Source: Caenorhabditis elegans
Lineage: Eukaryota > Nematoda > Chromadorea > Rhabditida > Rhabditidae
Direction: 5' to 3'
NCBI RefSeq assembly: GCF_000002985.6
Contig: NC_003281.10
Span: 7,564,001-7,628,000 of the forward strand
Length of the DNA: 64,000 nt
Shown: one piece after another, positions 1 through 11,140 of the stretch
Layout: each line of letters opens with the position of its first letter
Numbering within the stretch: the first letter of the stretch is position 1
Notes under the pieces: model-generated
Told to the model about the DNA's origin: nothing
The model's database searches: none
Seen by the model: only the letters and a program-made list of their open reading frames with translations
Translations under genes and position numbers: made by a program

Positions 1-529
1 TTTCCAGGTTTCCCTGGGACTTACCACTATGCTTACAATGGCTGTTATTCTAGATATGGTCACTGGACAAATGCCGAAAAGTAGTGAAGGAATTCCCTTA
101 CTTGGTTAGAAATGTTTCCAATATTTCATTTTTCAGTTTTACATTTCAGGGATGTATGTTTTAATAGAGTTTGCCCTGTCAATTATGGCCGTTTTGGTGT
201 CAGTACTGATAATATTTGCTCACGAAAGAATGCTCTACATGGATGCAATGCCGCCATTCTGGATTTTCAGATTATTCTCGAAACATAAAAATCAAATCCC
301 ACTGGCTGAAATGGAATACGATGATTTACGTTCAAGCCCAGTCGATTTGGCTCAAGAGCTCCGATTTTGTATTGAAAAAGTTAGAAAACACTTGGAAGAT
401 TTGGATTCCAAAGATAAGAATGAGTTGATTTGGCAGAGATTTTTCTCGTGTGCAGATATTATTTGTGGTTCATGCTTCTTTTTTGTTAACTGCATTATTA
501 CTTTTTACATGTTTATTGAGTATTTTTGA
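1..529 (+). CDS. Cys-loop ligand-gated ion channel subunit, C-terminal part (gene starts before the window)
   Basis: Two exons are visible, 8-104 and 150-529 (stop TGA 527-529). They are joined by a 45-bp intron with a split glycine codon. The first exon encodes a pore-lining M2-like helix (LGLTTMLTMAVILDM) and then an M2-M3 linker ending in IPLLG. The second gives M3 (residues after GMYVLIEF), a cytoplasmic M3-M4 loop rich in charged residues, and M4 at the extreme C-terminus (ADIICGSCFFFVNCIITFYMFIEYF region). The IPLLG-M3 junction and the C-terminal M4 are hallmarks of pentameric nicotinic-type or LGC channels acting at the plasma membrane. The ligand-binding half lies outside the window, so ligand and ion selectivity cannot be judged. 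A polyadenylation signal AATAAA lies at about 538-543. A specific lgc number cannot be assigned from this fragment. Confidence 0.85.
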
Positions 530-554
530 CTTTAACAAATAAAATATACAATTT

Positions 555-1360
555 TTAATTCAAACAATCTCTAGTCTCTCCTGAGAATTTACCAGCCAAT
601 TGGAGAGTTCCGAAATCGAAAATCTTCTTTGGATCTTTTCCACTTGAGATGTATTGAGATGGAATATAAACTGTGATCTTTCTCTGGCAAGGTTTAATTC
701 CATCATCACAGTCATGGTAGATATTGATTTTTGGTTCAATCGATGTGAATTCATCTGCACTTCCCTTCAAGTCAAATCTTCCCGAGGAATCAGTCTTTCC
801 AGATACCATAAGCTCATCTGGGGACACTGGAAAAATACGTTTTACGTTAAACTAGGAAGTAATTTTTCAGGAAAATTATGATTTTTCTTTAAGATTTACC
901 AAACATGAACATGAATAGGTTTTGAAAACTCAATTTGTTCTTAAAGAAAAAATACAATTTTTCAGTTTTGAATCGGCTTCAAAAAATTGTAGGAACCCCC
1001 CCCCCCCCCCCCCCCGCTTTTCGATAATTTCGGATAGGGGTCAGAATGATGTTTGTTGGAAATTTGCAGCTTTCACAGGAAATGAAACTAGGTAATATGT
1101 TTTGTTTTTTCAAAAGTTGCGAACCACTTTAGACACTTATAATCTACCAATTATTAGATTTTCGTTGCAATTTCGTTCGAAAAGAAACTCGGTAACTTAC
1201 GTTTATCTTCATCATAAATTTTAATTTTAACTCCAACAGCTGGTTTATCTTCGCATATAAGCTGTCCTTTGACTCCAACTGATTGCGTTCTTCCCAACGC
1301 CAGAATTACTGTAGGAACTGCAAGGAGAATCAAGGCGCGGAGCATCTGAATTCTAGCCAT
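555..1360 (-). CDS. Transthyretin-like (TTR-52/TTL family) secreted protein
   Basis: Two exons on the minus strand: 1201-1360 (signal peptide and first half) and 555-826, separated by a 374-bp intron with GTAAG donor and TTTTCCAG acceptor. The product is about 143 aa: an N-terminal hydrophobic signal (MLRALILLAVPTVILALG), then the TTR-like motif QSVGVKGQLICEDKPAVGV. Later come NIYHDCDDG and a C-terminal GETRDCLN with the conserved cysteines of this nematode family. Translation may start at the first or the second Met; the second (residue 6) directly precedes the signal. The family is secreted and extracellular; in C. elegans, members such as TTR-52 act as bridging molecules, but a role for this one is unknown. 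It lies head to head with a second TTR-like gene at 2572. This is possibly ttr-32 or ttr-8 of C. elegans, but I cannot tell which. Confidence 0.92.
996..1015. repeat. 20-base poly-C/poly-G tract
   Basis: An uninterrupted run of 20 C on the plus strand lies inside the intron of the minus-strand TTR-like gene, so the G-run is on that gene's sense strand. Mono-G tracts of this length are a known class in C. elegans. They can form G-quadruplexes and need the FANCJ-type helicase DOG-1 for stable replication. Confidence 0.98.
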
Positions 1361-2571
1361 TGGATTAAAATAAATGGGTAAAAAGACAGAAACTATAAAG
1401 GTTGACCAATGAGTAAAAAAGTAATGTTGAAGAAGAAGATAAAAATTATAACATTTTTATTTGTCTCTATCTTGACAGTCTTCGTTTTGTCTTTACAAAA
1501 GAACAACCTTGACTTTCATTTCGACCACTACACTTTTCATCACTAGACTCCGCCCAGTATTTGAATTTTTTCACAATATCCATGTTATATTGTGATAATT
1601 TTGCTGGTTTGTCAAGTGGGTATTCTCAAGATTTTGTCTACATACATAATTTCATGAGAATCCGAAATATATAGCTGCCGACATCTCATGACTCCATTTA
1701 TGCCAATGGTTACTGGCTTGACCGCAACTTAAACACCACACTAATATATGAAGAAACCAGTGCTAGAACTGCTCAAGCTTTAAAACAAAAAAAAGTGTGA
1801 GAAAATTTAGACTAAAATAATGATTTTTTCATACTATATTCTGAATTATTTTTAAAAAATTAACTTAAGAACCATGGAAATTCCAAATTGTCATGAACGA
1901 AATGAAAACCGTTTCACATTTAACTTTCTCTCTCGTTTTATAAGAACTACAAACACACCTCCAATTGATGAAATTAGTTGAAAATCACCATAGTAATGAG
2001 TCATGTATTCAATTCTTTCAACTTCCACCTGTGTCACTATAACAATGCCATCAATCACATGACAATAACTAGGTGGACCTCCTCTATACAAACTGTTCGC
2101 GCGGGAAAAAAAATTCAGAAATGATATTATTTCTATTTGATTTATTATTTGTGTTGTATTTTTTATAATTCAAACTTTTTTTTCCCGGAAACAGTGACTC
2201 ATTGCTTCTGCGAGCTATTTAAAGAGTTGATACCTTCCGTAATAGAACCGTGTTTACCGAATTGAAGAAGTGATAAGAAGTGATATCAACTGATCATTCT
2301 ACGTCTTCTTCTTCTACTTCTTTTTTAAAACAACATCTTCTTTGTTTTCTGTTTTACTTCCACATTGCCATTGCCATTGGTCAATTGTAACATTTCGGTT
2401 TTAAGGTCATTCACTTTTTCTTTTTCTTCTCATTAGGCTTCTAGTTAGACATTTCATTCTTGATAAATGTCCCTAGTTGAAAGTTATTTCGACGATCCTT
2501 GGTTCGACTCCCTTGCTGCTGGTACTTTGTTTCAAGACGATCGTTTCTAAATATGTTCTTTAAAATTTCAG
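1361..2571. promoter_or_regulatory. Shared upstream region of two divergent TTR-like genes
   Basis: About 1.2 kb separates the two start codons. It is AT-rich with pyrimidine blocks (around 2300-2350 and 2400-2450). No clear gene was seen. One open frame on the minus strand (1891-2091) has no ATG at its start and no recognisable splice partners. A T-rich acceptor ending at 2571 is the likely trans-splice site of the plus-strand gene. Confidence 0.5.
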
Positions 2572-3428
2572 ATGAAATTCCTCCTCGTCCTCTTTGCCAC
2601 TGTTTCATGTACATTTGCAATTGGCTTCAAACAGTCTGTCGCGGTGAAAGGAAAACTGATTTGTAATGATGATCCAGCAAAGGATGTGAGAGTTAAGATG
2701 TACGACAAAGATGTTTGTAAGTTTGGATTTATTTATTTTCATTTAGTTCCATTTTACAGTTACAGATTATTTTCTAATTAAATCAATTTTAAGTTTCTCA
2801 AAACTGAAGTGTATTCTCAGTGTCTCAATAAATTCAAAGAAACATTTCTAAAGTTTCATATTTCTTGTAAAATATTAACATAATTTGATTAAACCTTTAA
2901 AAAATCTAGGTTGTTTCCGTAAAATTTAAAATTTAAAAGTATTATAATCAAATTTCAGTATATTTCAATCAATATAATATCAAATTTCAGTAATGGATAC
3001 AAAATTGGACGACAAATCGACAGATGGTAATGGAGAATTTTATTTGACTGGTGGAGATTCTGAGGTACATAGATTTTCTTTACCCCACTCAAAGTTATTT
3101 TTCACGGCACAATTTTTTCAAATTTTAATGCGATTTTGAAATATTCAATTGATTAACCATTTCAATATTTCAGATTAGCTCCATCGATCCACGTGTAAAT
3201 ATTTATCATGATTGCGACGACGGATGGACGGTAAGTCATTTGTGTCTTTCTAAAACTTTTTGATAATGAGCCAAATATTTTCAGCCTTGCCAACGTCGTC
3301 TTACCATTGGTGTACCAGACAAGTACATCACAAATAGTGATAAACCAACTAAAGTTTTCGATCTCGGAACAATTCAATTGGCAGGAAAATGGGTTGGAGA
3401 GACAAGAGATTGTATTCACAGACATTAA
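2572..3428 (+). CDS. Transthyretin-like secreted protein (paralogue of the gene at 555-1360)
   Basis: Four exons: 2572-2716, 2991-3064, 3174-3230 and 3285-3428. Their lengths sum to 140 codons with every junction in phase (139 aa). The ATG follows directly on a TTTCAG acceptor, which fits spliced-leader addition. The protein starts with a signal peptide (MKFLLVLFATVSCTFA), then KQSVAVKGKLICNDDPAKDV. NIYHDCDDGW and GETRDC near the end are shared with the neighbour. Similarity to that neighbour runs the full length, so the pair arose by local duplication and inversion. The neighbour has one intron where this gene has three; the intron after the KMYDKD segment is in the same place. The product is expected to be extracellular; its partner or ligand is unknown. 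Confidence 0.93.
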
Positions 3429-3835
3429 GAATTTTTTGAAATTTTCAATGTATGATATTCATTACACATAAAGCGCAATTTATCCCAAATTTATTATTTT
3501 CATCTGAATTTTTTAATAACCTGTTTTGGAGCAATTGGGGTTATCGACCGTTAAACATAGTACACATAAAACATGAGAAAAATAAATTAAGATTGAAAAA
3601 TGGTGTTTGGGAAATGACTTCAAGGAAATTAATAAAAATGAATGAATCTATTATGATTACAGCATAAAACACTTTCTAAAAACCGGATTCTATTGGAACT
3701 ATGCGACGGGATGGAATTTTGAATGGGTGAAAGGGTTTAAAAAAGAACTTTGATATCATTGTCAGATTATGATTTCTAATAGGAAAATAACACGCATCAA
3801 ATAAACATTTAAAAATGAAATTGCGGGTATTCAAA
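3429..3835. other. Convergent intergenic spacer
   Basis: Contains the 3' ends of the plus-strand TTR-like gene and of the minus-strand gene ending at 3836. AATAAA-like motifs occur (for example near 3582). I see no gene or repeat here. Confidence 0.5.
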
Positions 3836-6099
3836 TCAATTGTTTCCCTGATTTCGTGGAGTTGCATAATCTCGGAAGTTTTGTCCTTCAGCATAGTCGA
3901 GTCCCAGATAATGTAACTCTTTGGAAACGTCATCTGCGAGGTCTGAAATGTTATGAACTCGTAAATTAAATCTCTAGGAAGCTTTACTTACTTTCGGTAC
4001 TGAATGGAAGTCTAGAGGGATCACAGTTCACATGTCCTTCAAAATTTTTGGTAATGACTTGGAAGTTGAGCCCACCATAGCTGGTGACGTATAGCTTGGC
4101 GCGTTTTCCATCAAAGTTCTTGAGAATCAACTCGGAATTTTCGACGTCGTCCATAATTTTGAGAAAAACTCGGAATACTCCTTTGTTCATGCGGAAAGCC
4201 GGATTGTTGTAATAGACTTGAGTGATATGTTTGTATCCTTGAAGACCAATGATCCATCCCTGAATTATTTTCTTTACTTATAAGAAATATTCAAGAGCTA
4301 ACTAACCTTAATCCATCGGAAAACATGGGCAATCGGAACTGATGTTCTCTGAAGTGATGTGCTTGGAATCATTCTGCGAAGCTCATTGATCAGGGAAAGT
4401 GGCATTGTCTCACCAGCCCAGGATTCAGTCTTTCCTTCGAACTGAAAATTAATTATAAAATTTAATATATGTATCAATAAAATATAAAACTTACATAAGT
4501 TCTGAAGATTTTTAAGCATTTTCGATGCTGTTCCACGCTGCGAACATTGCCAATGTTCATTTGCTCAACTTTGTCAATATGAGGCATCCAGCGAGATAAT
4601 ACTTCTTCGATGTTATCCTTGGAGCAATCAAAACAGAAAATTTCAATAGATAAGTTCTGTGTTGGGAAGCCTATCTCTAAGCTGTCCTGAAAAAAGTTAG
4701 AGTTGATAAGCTGGTTTTTTTTCATAAATGGACACTTGAAAATGTGGTTTTTTAAGACAGGATGAGCCGAAAAATATAAAAAGAGAAAAACTAACCGTCG
4801 AAACTTTAAGAAGCATGAGCCGAAATGCATAAGTCTTCAAGATATAGTCAAAGAGCATGCTGGCACAGAAGACGTAGTGCATGTTCGGAAACCCGATGGT
4901 ATGCTTGAGATGGCTGCATCTGAAAAATATTTGGTTGTGCGCTACTTCTTCTACACTGAACTTACTTTAATGTAGTACAACCAGCTTCGTAATCCAATGT
5001 GAACTTGAGAGTAATGTGACAAACTGTGACCAAAACCCAGTCTTCTTCTGTACTTGCAGAATATTCAATGTTTCTTCTTGGTGCAAGACGGCATATGTAT
5101 TTTGCAAGATTTCTAAAAATATTAAATGTTTAGAAAGAAAAAAAATCTCTTAAATACCTGAAATAGTCGGTCTGCTCGATGAAAATGATGTTGGACATGA
5201 GGTTTCGATTCGGATGAGGAACATAGACAAATGTGGGTGTCTGCGTTGAAGTATTGGGCACAAGCTCCAATGGAATCACAATTGGCTTTTCAGCAACAAA
5301 GACCGAGTTTGAAGAGGAGATTTCCTGTAATGTTTACAGTTTTCAAATATTCTAGGACATAAAAGTGTTGTCTTGGTGGTACAAACTAGGCATTCCACCC
5401 AGTCGAAGCATAATTATGGCGCCTCTTTACTCTTCCTTTTTGAGCTCTACCGAAAACATTAATATTTTCTGTATATAAATTCGTGTTTTTTTTTTGAAAT
5501 TATGTTCAGTATTCCCATTTTCAAAGGTCTTTTCCGAGCGAGGGAGGAGCAAGCACGAATTGAAACCCTATAGAATACCAAGTACAATTAGTGTTTTCGA
5601 AATCTGAAGCTCGGCTTGTGGAAGTTTGAGAAATTTCTGAAGTATTACCTATCGGAAAGTATGCAAATGAATGCTTGCCTGCTTGAAAATGCCCTACGCC
5701 TGCCTACTGCCCCCACGTATGCATGTGGCCTAAGCACATGGGCAATTTTAGTTTGAAAAAAAAAATAGGAATAAGATAATGGCCCCAACACTGGGATTCA
5801 CGCCAGGATACAAAAAAGAGGCAGTAGGCAGTCATAGCCCTATAAATTTGGATCATTGCAGAAACTTTTCTACAGTTACAAAAAGGTCGAATGAACCTGT
5901 CAAGAGAAATAGGATAGAATAGACAGAAGGAGAAGTTGACAGTTACAAATATGAGCACAACAGTTTCTAAACTCACTCTATTACCAATATTCCCACTTGG
6001 TTTCACTTTTGAACTATTTTTCTGAAACTACCAGAACCCTAATACTATGATTACGGTAGCAATGAGACTCACCTCGACTTGGGTTGGTTTTTCCGACAT
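3836..6099 (-). CDS. Uncharacterised nematode protein, 388 aa, possible F-box-associated-like fold
   Basis: Eight minus-strand exons: 6073-6099, 5158-5324, 4966-5112, 4796-4919, 4495-4686, 4307-4441, 3992-4259 and 3836-3942. They sum to 389 codons with all splice phases matching, so the gene model is strong although the family is not recognised. The 27-base first exon encodes MSEKPTQVE. It is preceded by TTTGCAG at 6134-6139 (a likely spliced-leader acceptor), which leaves a 5' leader of about 35 bases. The protein is soluble, with no signal peptide or membrane span. It alternates hydrophobic strands with motifs such as IFCFDCSKDNIEEVL and LILKNFDGKRAKLYV. These recall the C-terminal FBA-type domains of nematode F-box proteins, but no F-box is visible, so this is only a suggestion. 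The 748-bp first intron carries fragments rich in GTAGGC/GCCTAC motifs (around 5640-5830). Confidence 0.8.
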
Positions 6100-7124
6100 A
6101 AGAAACGGAGGAAGGGCACCAGGAGTGATGCTTCTGCAAAGAGACAAGTAGAAACTGAGAATTATTATCAAAAAATGAAATGATGCGAGAACAGATTGAA
6201 TGAGGGAATGTGAGAGAAGAAGAGTGGGAAATAAAAGAGCAGATGATGTGGCGAGAGGTGATCGGGCGCTTCCTCAAGCAAGGGTCTCAAGCAGGGTCTA
6301 CCATAGGTCTAGCACAAGGGTCTAACATCAAAAAAAGACTTCAGACTTAGACAATTAGAGACAAACCAGTGTGCATAGATACAAGATGCTAATGTTCTAG
6401 TTTAGAGTATCCAGACATCCGAGGGACTGGGGGAACTACACGCGGTGGTCTGCTGTCTTCTAAGTCTCACTGTCTCTTGCACACTCTCACCGGGCAGTTC
6501 ACTCTATGTGCAGGCGGGTGACAAGAAGGAGAGACAATTGAATTGCTGGAGGGCAGGTTAAAGATAGCATAGTGCCTTGTCGGTGATCTGCTTGGGATGG
6601 TAGGAAGAGAGACAGAGAGAGTCAAAAGAGGCGAACACAACACACACATACACACGATATTCAGAAGGAAGGAAGGCGAGAATAGTGTGTAGATGGGTGG
6701 AGTGAAAAGGGCTAGGTGCTGGCACATTTGGGTCGTTGTTGGAGAAAGATAGAAGAGAATATTGAAAGAAAAGAATAATGAAAAGGGATGGTTGTGAGTA
6801 TGCTAGAATAGTGCAATGTCCCACAGTTTACTTGAGCTCAAACATCAGGAGTTTGAAAGATCTGAATAAGTGTTCTAAATTTGGGAAAAGCTGTAAAGCG
6901 ACCTACGTCTGTATCGTTCCTGTCCAAGCATAATATCATCAATTTCAATAACAACTATAAACTAAAATGGACGAATTTTAAGACTGATATGCAAAAATTG
7001 TCCGAATTGTACTCATATTTTGCCAGTTTTGACTTGTTATACCAAGTCTGTAAAAGTTTTCCTAATTTTTAGAACGACTTTATAATGCAAATTTTTGAAT
7101 TCCTAAAAATAGGGAACAAATGAA

Positions 7125-7235
7125 GGGGAGCAAAACTATTAGAGGTGCGAAACTAATAGAGGGTGCAAAACTAATTTTCGATTGGTGATTTTTGATGCAA
7201 AACTAATAGAGGCGCCTAACTAACAGAGGAAATAC
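7125..7235. repeat. Short dispersed repeat fragments (CTATTAGTTTTGCACC type)
   Basis: AACTATTAGAGGTGCGAAACTAATAGAGGGTGCAAAACTAAT is repeated two to three times locally and ends in AGAGGAAATACG. Related pieces (CCGTATTTnCTCTATTAGT) occur near 17785 and 42540. This looks like a dispersed C. elegans repeat family. Coordinates are approximate. Confidence 0.6.
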
Positions 7236-7261
7236 GATATATATATATATATATATATATA
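7236..7261. repeat. (TA)n microsatellite
   Basis: An uninterrupted TA dinucleotide run of about 25 bases directly follows the dispersed repeat fragments. Confidence 0.95.
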
Positions 7262-7647
7262 CATATGTCGGATTGTAATTTTTTTCAAATTGTGCAGTTA
7301 GTTCTTGGTCACTGAATTTGGACTTTCTGAGAAATTTCGAGAAGTGTTTCAGGTTTGAGCCACTACAATCGTTTAAAAAAACATGATTGTATTATTAAGA
7401 AACACAATTTTCTTGGTCGTCTTCAAAAACTTGCTAGGGGAAAACTGAGTTATTGGAATTTTTGACCGTAACTTAAACATTTTCTAATATATTTTACAGA
7501 TTTCATCATTTCAGCATCTCCTCAGTGACATCACCACAGAAATACTTTTTTAAAAATATTTTTTTATTGCCAGATCTTCAAATTTCAAAATAGTTTGTAG
7601 TAAATTTTCATCCTTGCTATTGAGTTGATTAATTTTTGACATGTGCT

Positions 7648-7886
7648 CTTAAAGGCGCATGGATTTATTCAAATGGGTCTCACCACGCAACATAGTTATG
7701 GTATTATCTTTTGTTTAATTTTTGTGACTGCTTCCTTGTTTACATATTTTCCTTGTACGTTTCAATGAAATTACATTGTTTTTATTTTTTGCATGGAACC
7801 GAAACAAGGAAGCAGCCGCAAAAAAAAGGCTACCGTAAACTTTTTGTGTGCCGATACCCATCTGAATAAGTCTATGCGCCTTTAAG
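7648..7886. mobile_element. Palindromic MITE-like element, about 239 bp
   Basis: The left end CTTAAAGGCGCATGGATTTA and the right end are imperfect reverse complements over about 35 bases. A second inner pair (ACTGCTTCCTTGTTT and AAACAAGGAAGCAG) also pairs. The whole element can therefore fold into a long hairpin, and it has no coding capacity. This is the structure of a miniature inverted-repeat element. CTTAAA/TTTAAG at the ends could include a TTAA-type target, but that is not established. Confidence 0.85.
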
Positions 7887-8144
7887 ACCTACCAAAATCT
7901 TGCCAAATTACGATACATTTTCAAACAGCGCTATGGCCATGGAAAGTTTCTCCCGAATTTTGGAAAAAACCCAATATTATCTACAGAACCACAAAATTTG
8001 TACAAATAGTCCAGATAATACAATCACCGTCGCTTTCTCTAGTAATGCACTCCATTAGCACCTTTGACCAGATTCGTTGTTCGCTAATTCAAATAAAAAC
8101 TTCAGATTTTGATAACAAATTCATTAACAAAAAGCGACTAGAAA

Positions 8145-8815
8145 TTAGTCAGTTGGGACGATGGTGGTCTTCTCCGAAACGTAGATTCCGTCGAGGAATT
8201 TACGGATATCCTTCTCCTTAACGGCGGTGGATTGTTGGATACGGGCAGCTGCAGAAATAATAATTTAAATGTGAAATAAACAAAATAAGTTTTCTTACCG
8301 GCTTGAGATACGAATTGGACATCATTTCCCTCGACTACGATCTCGTCCTTTTGGGCGGTGGAGATGGTGGCGATGACTCCCTCTGGAAGTGGGACACGAC
8401 GAACGATCTTCTCTCCCAAGAAGTTACGGATCTGAATAATGTGTGAGTTTGAATTATGAAACACATGAATAATTTCACTTACCTCAACAGTTCTGTTTCC
8501 ATCTTGAAGGGTAACGTTGATGGGGAAATGGGCATATACGGAACGCATCTTGTAGCGGAATCCGACGGTGACTCCCTTGATCATGTTCTTGATGTGGGAG
8601 CAGACAGTGCGGATAGCGGCAAGCTCCTTACGAACTCCGAACCACTTGCGGACGCGGAGGGTGCTCTTTCCGATACGCTCCATCTCCATGTGCAAGTGAC
8701 GGAAATCCTTGCGGATGGTTCCGCGTGGTCCGGTGACATGGACGATGCGGTTCTTGACGGTGAAGGTGACTCCCTCTGGGAACACAACAGTGTCGTTAGA
8801 CTCGATCAGCTTCAT
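8145..8815 (-). CDS. rpl-9: 60S ribosomal protein L9 (uL6)
   Basis: Three exons on the minus strand: 8483-8815, 8299-8431 and 8145-8248, separated by 50-51 bp introns; 190 codons including the stop (189 aa). This is the normal size for eukaryotic L9. Diagnostic segments are [23 protein letters not shown] near the N-terminus, [21 protein letters not shown] in the middle and [16 protein letters not shown] in the second exon. The C-terminus is [15 protein letters not shown]. It is a structural component of the large ribosomal subunit near the GTPase-associated region. Codon use is strongly biased to C-ending codons, as expected for a highly expressed gene. A TTTCCAG acceptor sits a few bases upstream of the ATG, consistent with trans-splicing. 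It lies head to head with lpd-7, with about 540 bp between start codons. Confidence 0.97.
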
Positions 8816-9353
8816 GATCTCCCTGGATTACCTGGAAACGATAAAATGAATTGCAACGCATTAAAAGTAAATATCAAGAATTAAAAATCAACAGAGTTCG
8901 GTTCAATACGTTTTACTTAATCGTGAAACATGTAAGAAAAACTGCAATTGAAACGGCACTAACACTTTTGAAATGGAGATTAGTGAACAACGTTAGAAGA
9001 AAGATAAAGTCGGGAGAAGGAATATTTTTCAGTGTTGAAATAAGCTCCGTATCGCACATGCTGTATAGCGTCGATACTCAGCGAAATAGAAACCGTGCGG
9101 CAGTTGCGTTCTCTGTCTCTTCGAATCTCCTCCTACTTTTCTGTGCCCTCTTCACTTCGACACCAATTTTTCGCCAAATGTGGTCGTTTTCACCATTTTT
9201 TATCGCGCATCACTCATATTTACATAGAAAATCAACTATTTATAATTTATCTTAGCAATTCAGTAATATTCAGCTAACTAGTTTTCCTGGTGTCTTGATA
9301 GTCTCGTTAATTCCGTCGGAAGCTTCGTCTTATTATTTCGTATTTTCAGCAGA
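8816..9353. promoter_or_regulatory. Bidirectional promoter region between rpl-9 and lpd-7
   Basis: The 538 bp between the two start codons must contain the 5' ends of both divergent genes. It includes a CT-rich block (9110-9170) and a TTTTCAG acceptor ending at about 9349, just before the lpd-7 ATG (likely spliced-leader site). No element could be matched to a known factor. An open frame running through it (8851-9255, +) lies in this non-coding DNA and was not accepted. Confidence 0.6.
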
Positions 9354-11140
9354 ATGAAGGACCGATTCAAACAAAAGTACACAGCCGGAGCTGCCGTGGC
9401 ATATATGTCACGGAAACAAGCATTGAAGAAGCTTCAACTTACACTGAAGGACTTCCGCCGACTTTGTATTATTAAGGTTAGTACATTAATTTTTAAATTA
9501 GTCATCGAATTCAAATTTTTCAGGGAATCTACCCACACGAACCGGCCCACAAGAAGCAAGCAAACAAGGGTTCAACTGCAAATAAGGTGTTCTATTATCG
9601 CAAAGACATCAATTTTCTCGCCCACGAACCCATCATCAATAAGTTCAGAGATTATAAGGCAAGTTTATCTTTGTTCAACAAAATAAACTTTGAATGTTTT
9701 TAGGTGTTCCTGCGTAAATTGAATCACTTGAAAGCAAAGAAGGAAGAGGATAAACTCAAGAAGTTGTACGAAAACAAGCCAGTCTATAGTCTGGACACTA
9801 TCGTCAAGGAACGCTTCCCAACATTTGGATCAGCTCTCAGAGATATGGATGACGCCTTGTCCCTTTGCTTCACATTCGCTATGCTTCCACATACTCGTGT
9901 TCTCAAAGAAGGAATGATTGACAGTTGCCGAAAACTCACTGCGGAGTTCATGCACTATGTGATTGAATCGCAATCTCTTCGCAATACCTTCATCTCGATC
10001 AAGGGAATTTACTATCAAGCGGAGGTACATGGAGAGAAAATCACTTGGGTTGTTCCACACGAGCGTGGTCTTCCACATGTCACCGATGTTGATTTCACAG
10101 TCCTCGTGACTTTCGTCGAGTTTTACATTGCCATGTTGGGGTTTGTCAATTTCAAGCTCTATCAAGACATCGGACTCTTCTACCCACCACAGATCGGGCA
10201 AGTCGTGAAAACTGATGAAATGGAGACTGAAGAATACAAAGAAAAGGTGTACAGTTTGGCGAAACCATTGGCTAAGAGAAAGGATGTTGAGCAGGCTGAA
10301 GACGATGAGCCGTTGGACCTTCTTGGTGAAGACTCTGATGCACTCGCGCAAAAAGTCAGAGAAGCAAAAAGCATCAAGACTATGTTCAAAGGTTGCGTTT
10401 TCTACTTGAATCGAGAGTGCCCAAAAGAAGCACTCACTTTTATTATTCGTAATGGAGGTGGAATTGTTGGATGGGAAGGAGGCCCTACAGATCTCAAGGC
10501 CGACAGTAAAAATATCAGTCACCACGTTGTCGATCGGCCAATGGACAAGCTGGAGGTGAATAGACTTTATGTACAGCCACAGTGGGTGTTCGATTGTCTG
10601 AATGCTCGCAGGAAGCTGCCTACGGAAAGATACATGCCAGGAGTAGCTCTTCCGCCACATTTCTCACCATTTACATCTGAGAAGGCTGGAGACTACATTC
10701 CGTTCGAAAGATTGGAAGAACTCAGAAGCATGGGCAAAGGTGTGTTTTGTTTTTACTTTTGTGTAGTATTCTATCTTTTCAATCTGATCTGAAGGAACGA
10801 GATATTAAATTCACGTCCTTTAATAAAATATTGTTCAGACGTGTCTGATCTCGAAGCAGCAATTCCGAAGACGATGGACGAGTTGCCAATGCGAAGAAAG
10901 GAGGTGAAACCAGAAAAACCAAAGGGTATTCACATTGCTGTTGGTCAAATGCACAAGAAGAGCAAAGAGAAGTTCCACGAGACTGTCGAGAAGGGACAGG
11001 AGTTGAAGATGCGCGAATTGATGATTTCCAAGAAGCACCAACGAGTGTACCACAGTATGAAGACCACGTTCAAACGCAATCGCAACGACGCTTTGAAATT
11101 GAAGAAGAAGGCCAAGTTGGCAAAGGCAACAGAGGCATAA
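9354..11140 (+). CDS. lpd-7: Pescadillo homologue, ribosome biogenesis factor (PeBoW/Nop7)
   Basis: Four exons: 9354-9476, 9524-9658, 9704-10739 and 10839-11140; 532 codons including the stop (531 aa). The N-terminal Pescadillo domain is clear ([23 protein letters not shown], then KGIYPHEP and the VFLRKLNH segment). A BRCT domain spans about residues 312-400 ([14 protein letters not shown] through [13 protein letters not shown]). An acidic linker precedes the BRCT, and the C-terminus is a lysine-rich coiled-coil tail. Pescadillo acts in the nucleolus in 27S pre-rRNA processing and 60S assembly with BOP1/Erb1 and WDR12/Ytm1. Intron 2 (9659-9703) has a GC instead of a GT donor (AAG|GCAAGT), and the frame and homology require it. 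Known worm mutants or RNAi of lpd-7 show reduced lipid, hence the name. It shares its upstream region with rpl-9. Confidence 0.95.

Larger units (their letters stand above)
6100..7647. other. Intergenic region with low-complexity blocks and repeat fragments
   Basis: Upstream of the 388-aa gene. Contains purine/pyrimidine-rich stretches (GAGAGACAGAGAGAG near 6605-6625) and the repeat fragments listed separately at 7125-7261. Overlapping open frames at 6467-6824 on the minus strand look like by-products of the CT-rich strand. I find no gene. Confidence 0.5.

Noticed and set aside
2490-2535. Possible tRNA from a perfect GGTTCGACTCC B-box-like string
   Set aside because: No A box, cloverleaf stems or terminator at proper spacing; it sits just upstream of the TTR-like gene start.
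8456-8884. 142-codon plus-strand frame over rpl-9
   Set aside because: Antisense shadow of a strongly biased ribosomal protein gene.
9830-10660. 276-codon open frame antisense to lpd-7
   Set aside because: It mirrors the large pescadillo exon; the plus-strand protein is clearly homologous and codon-biased, so the antisense frame is a shadow.
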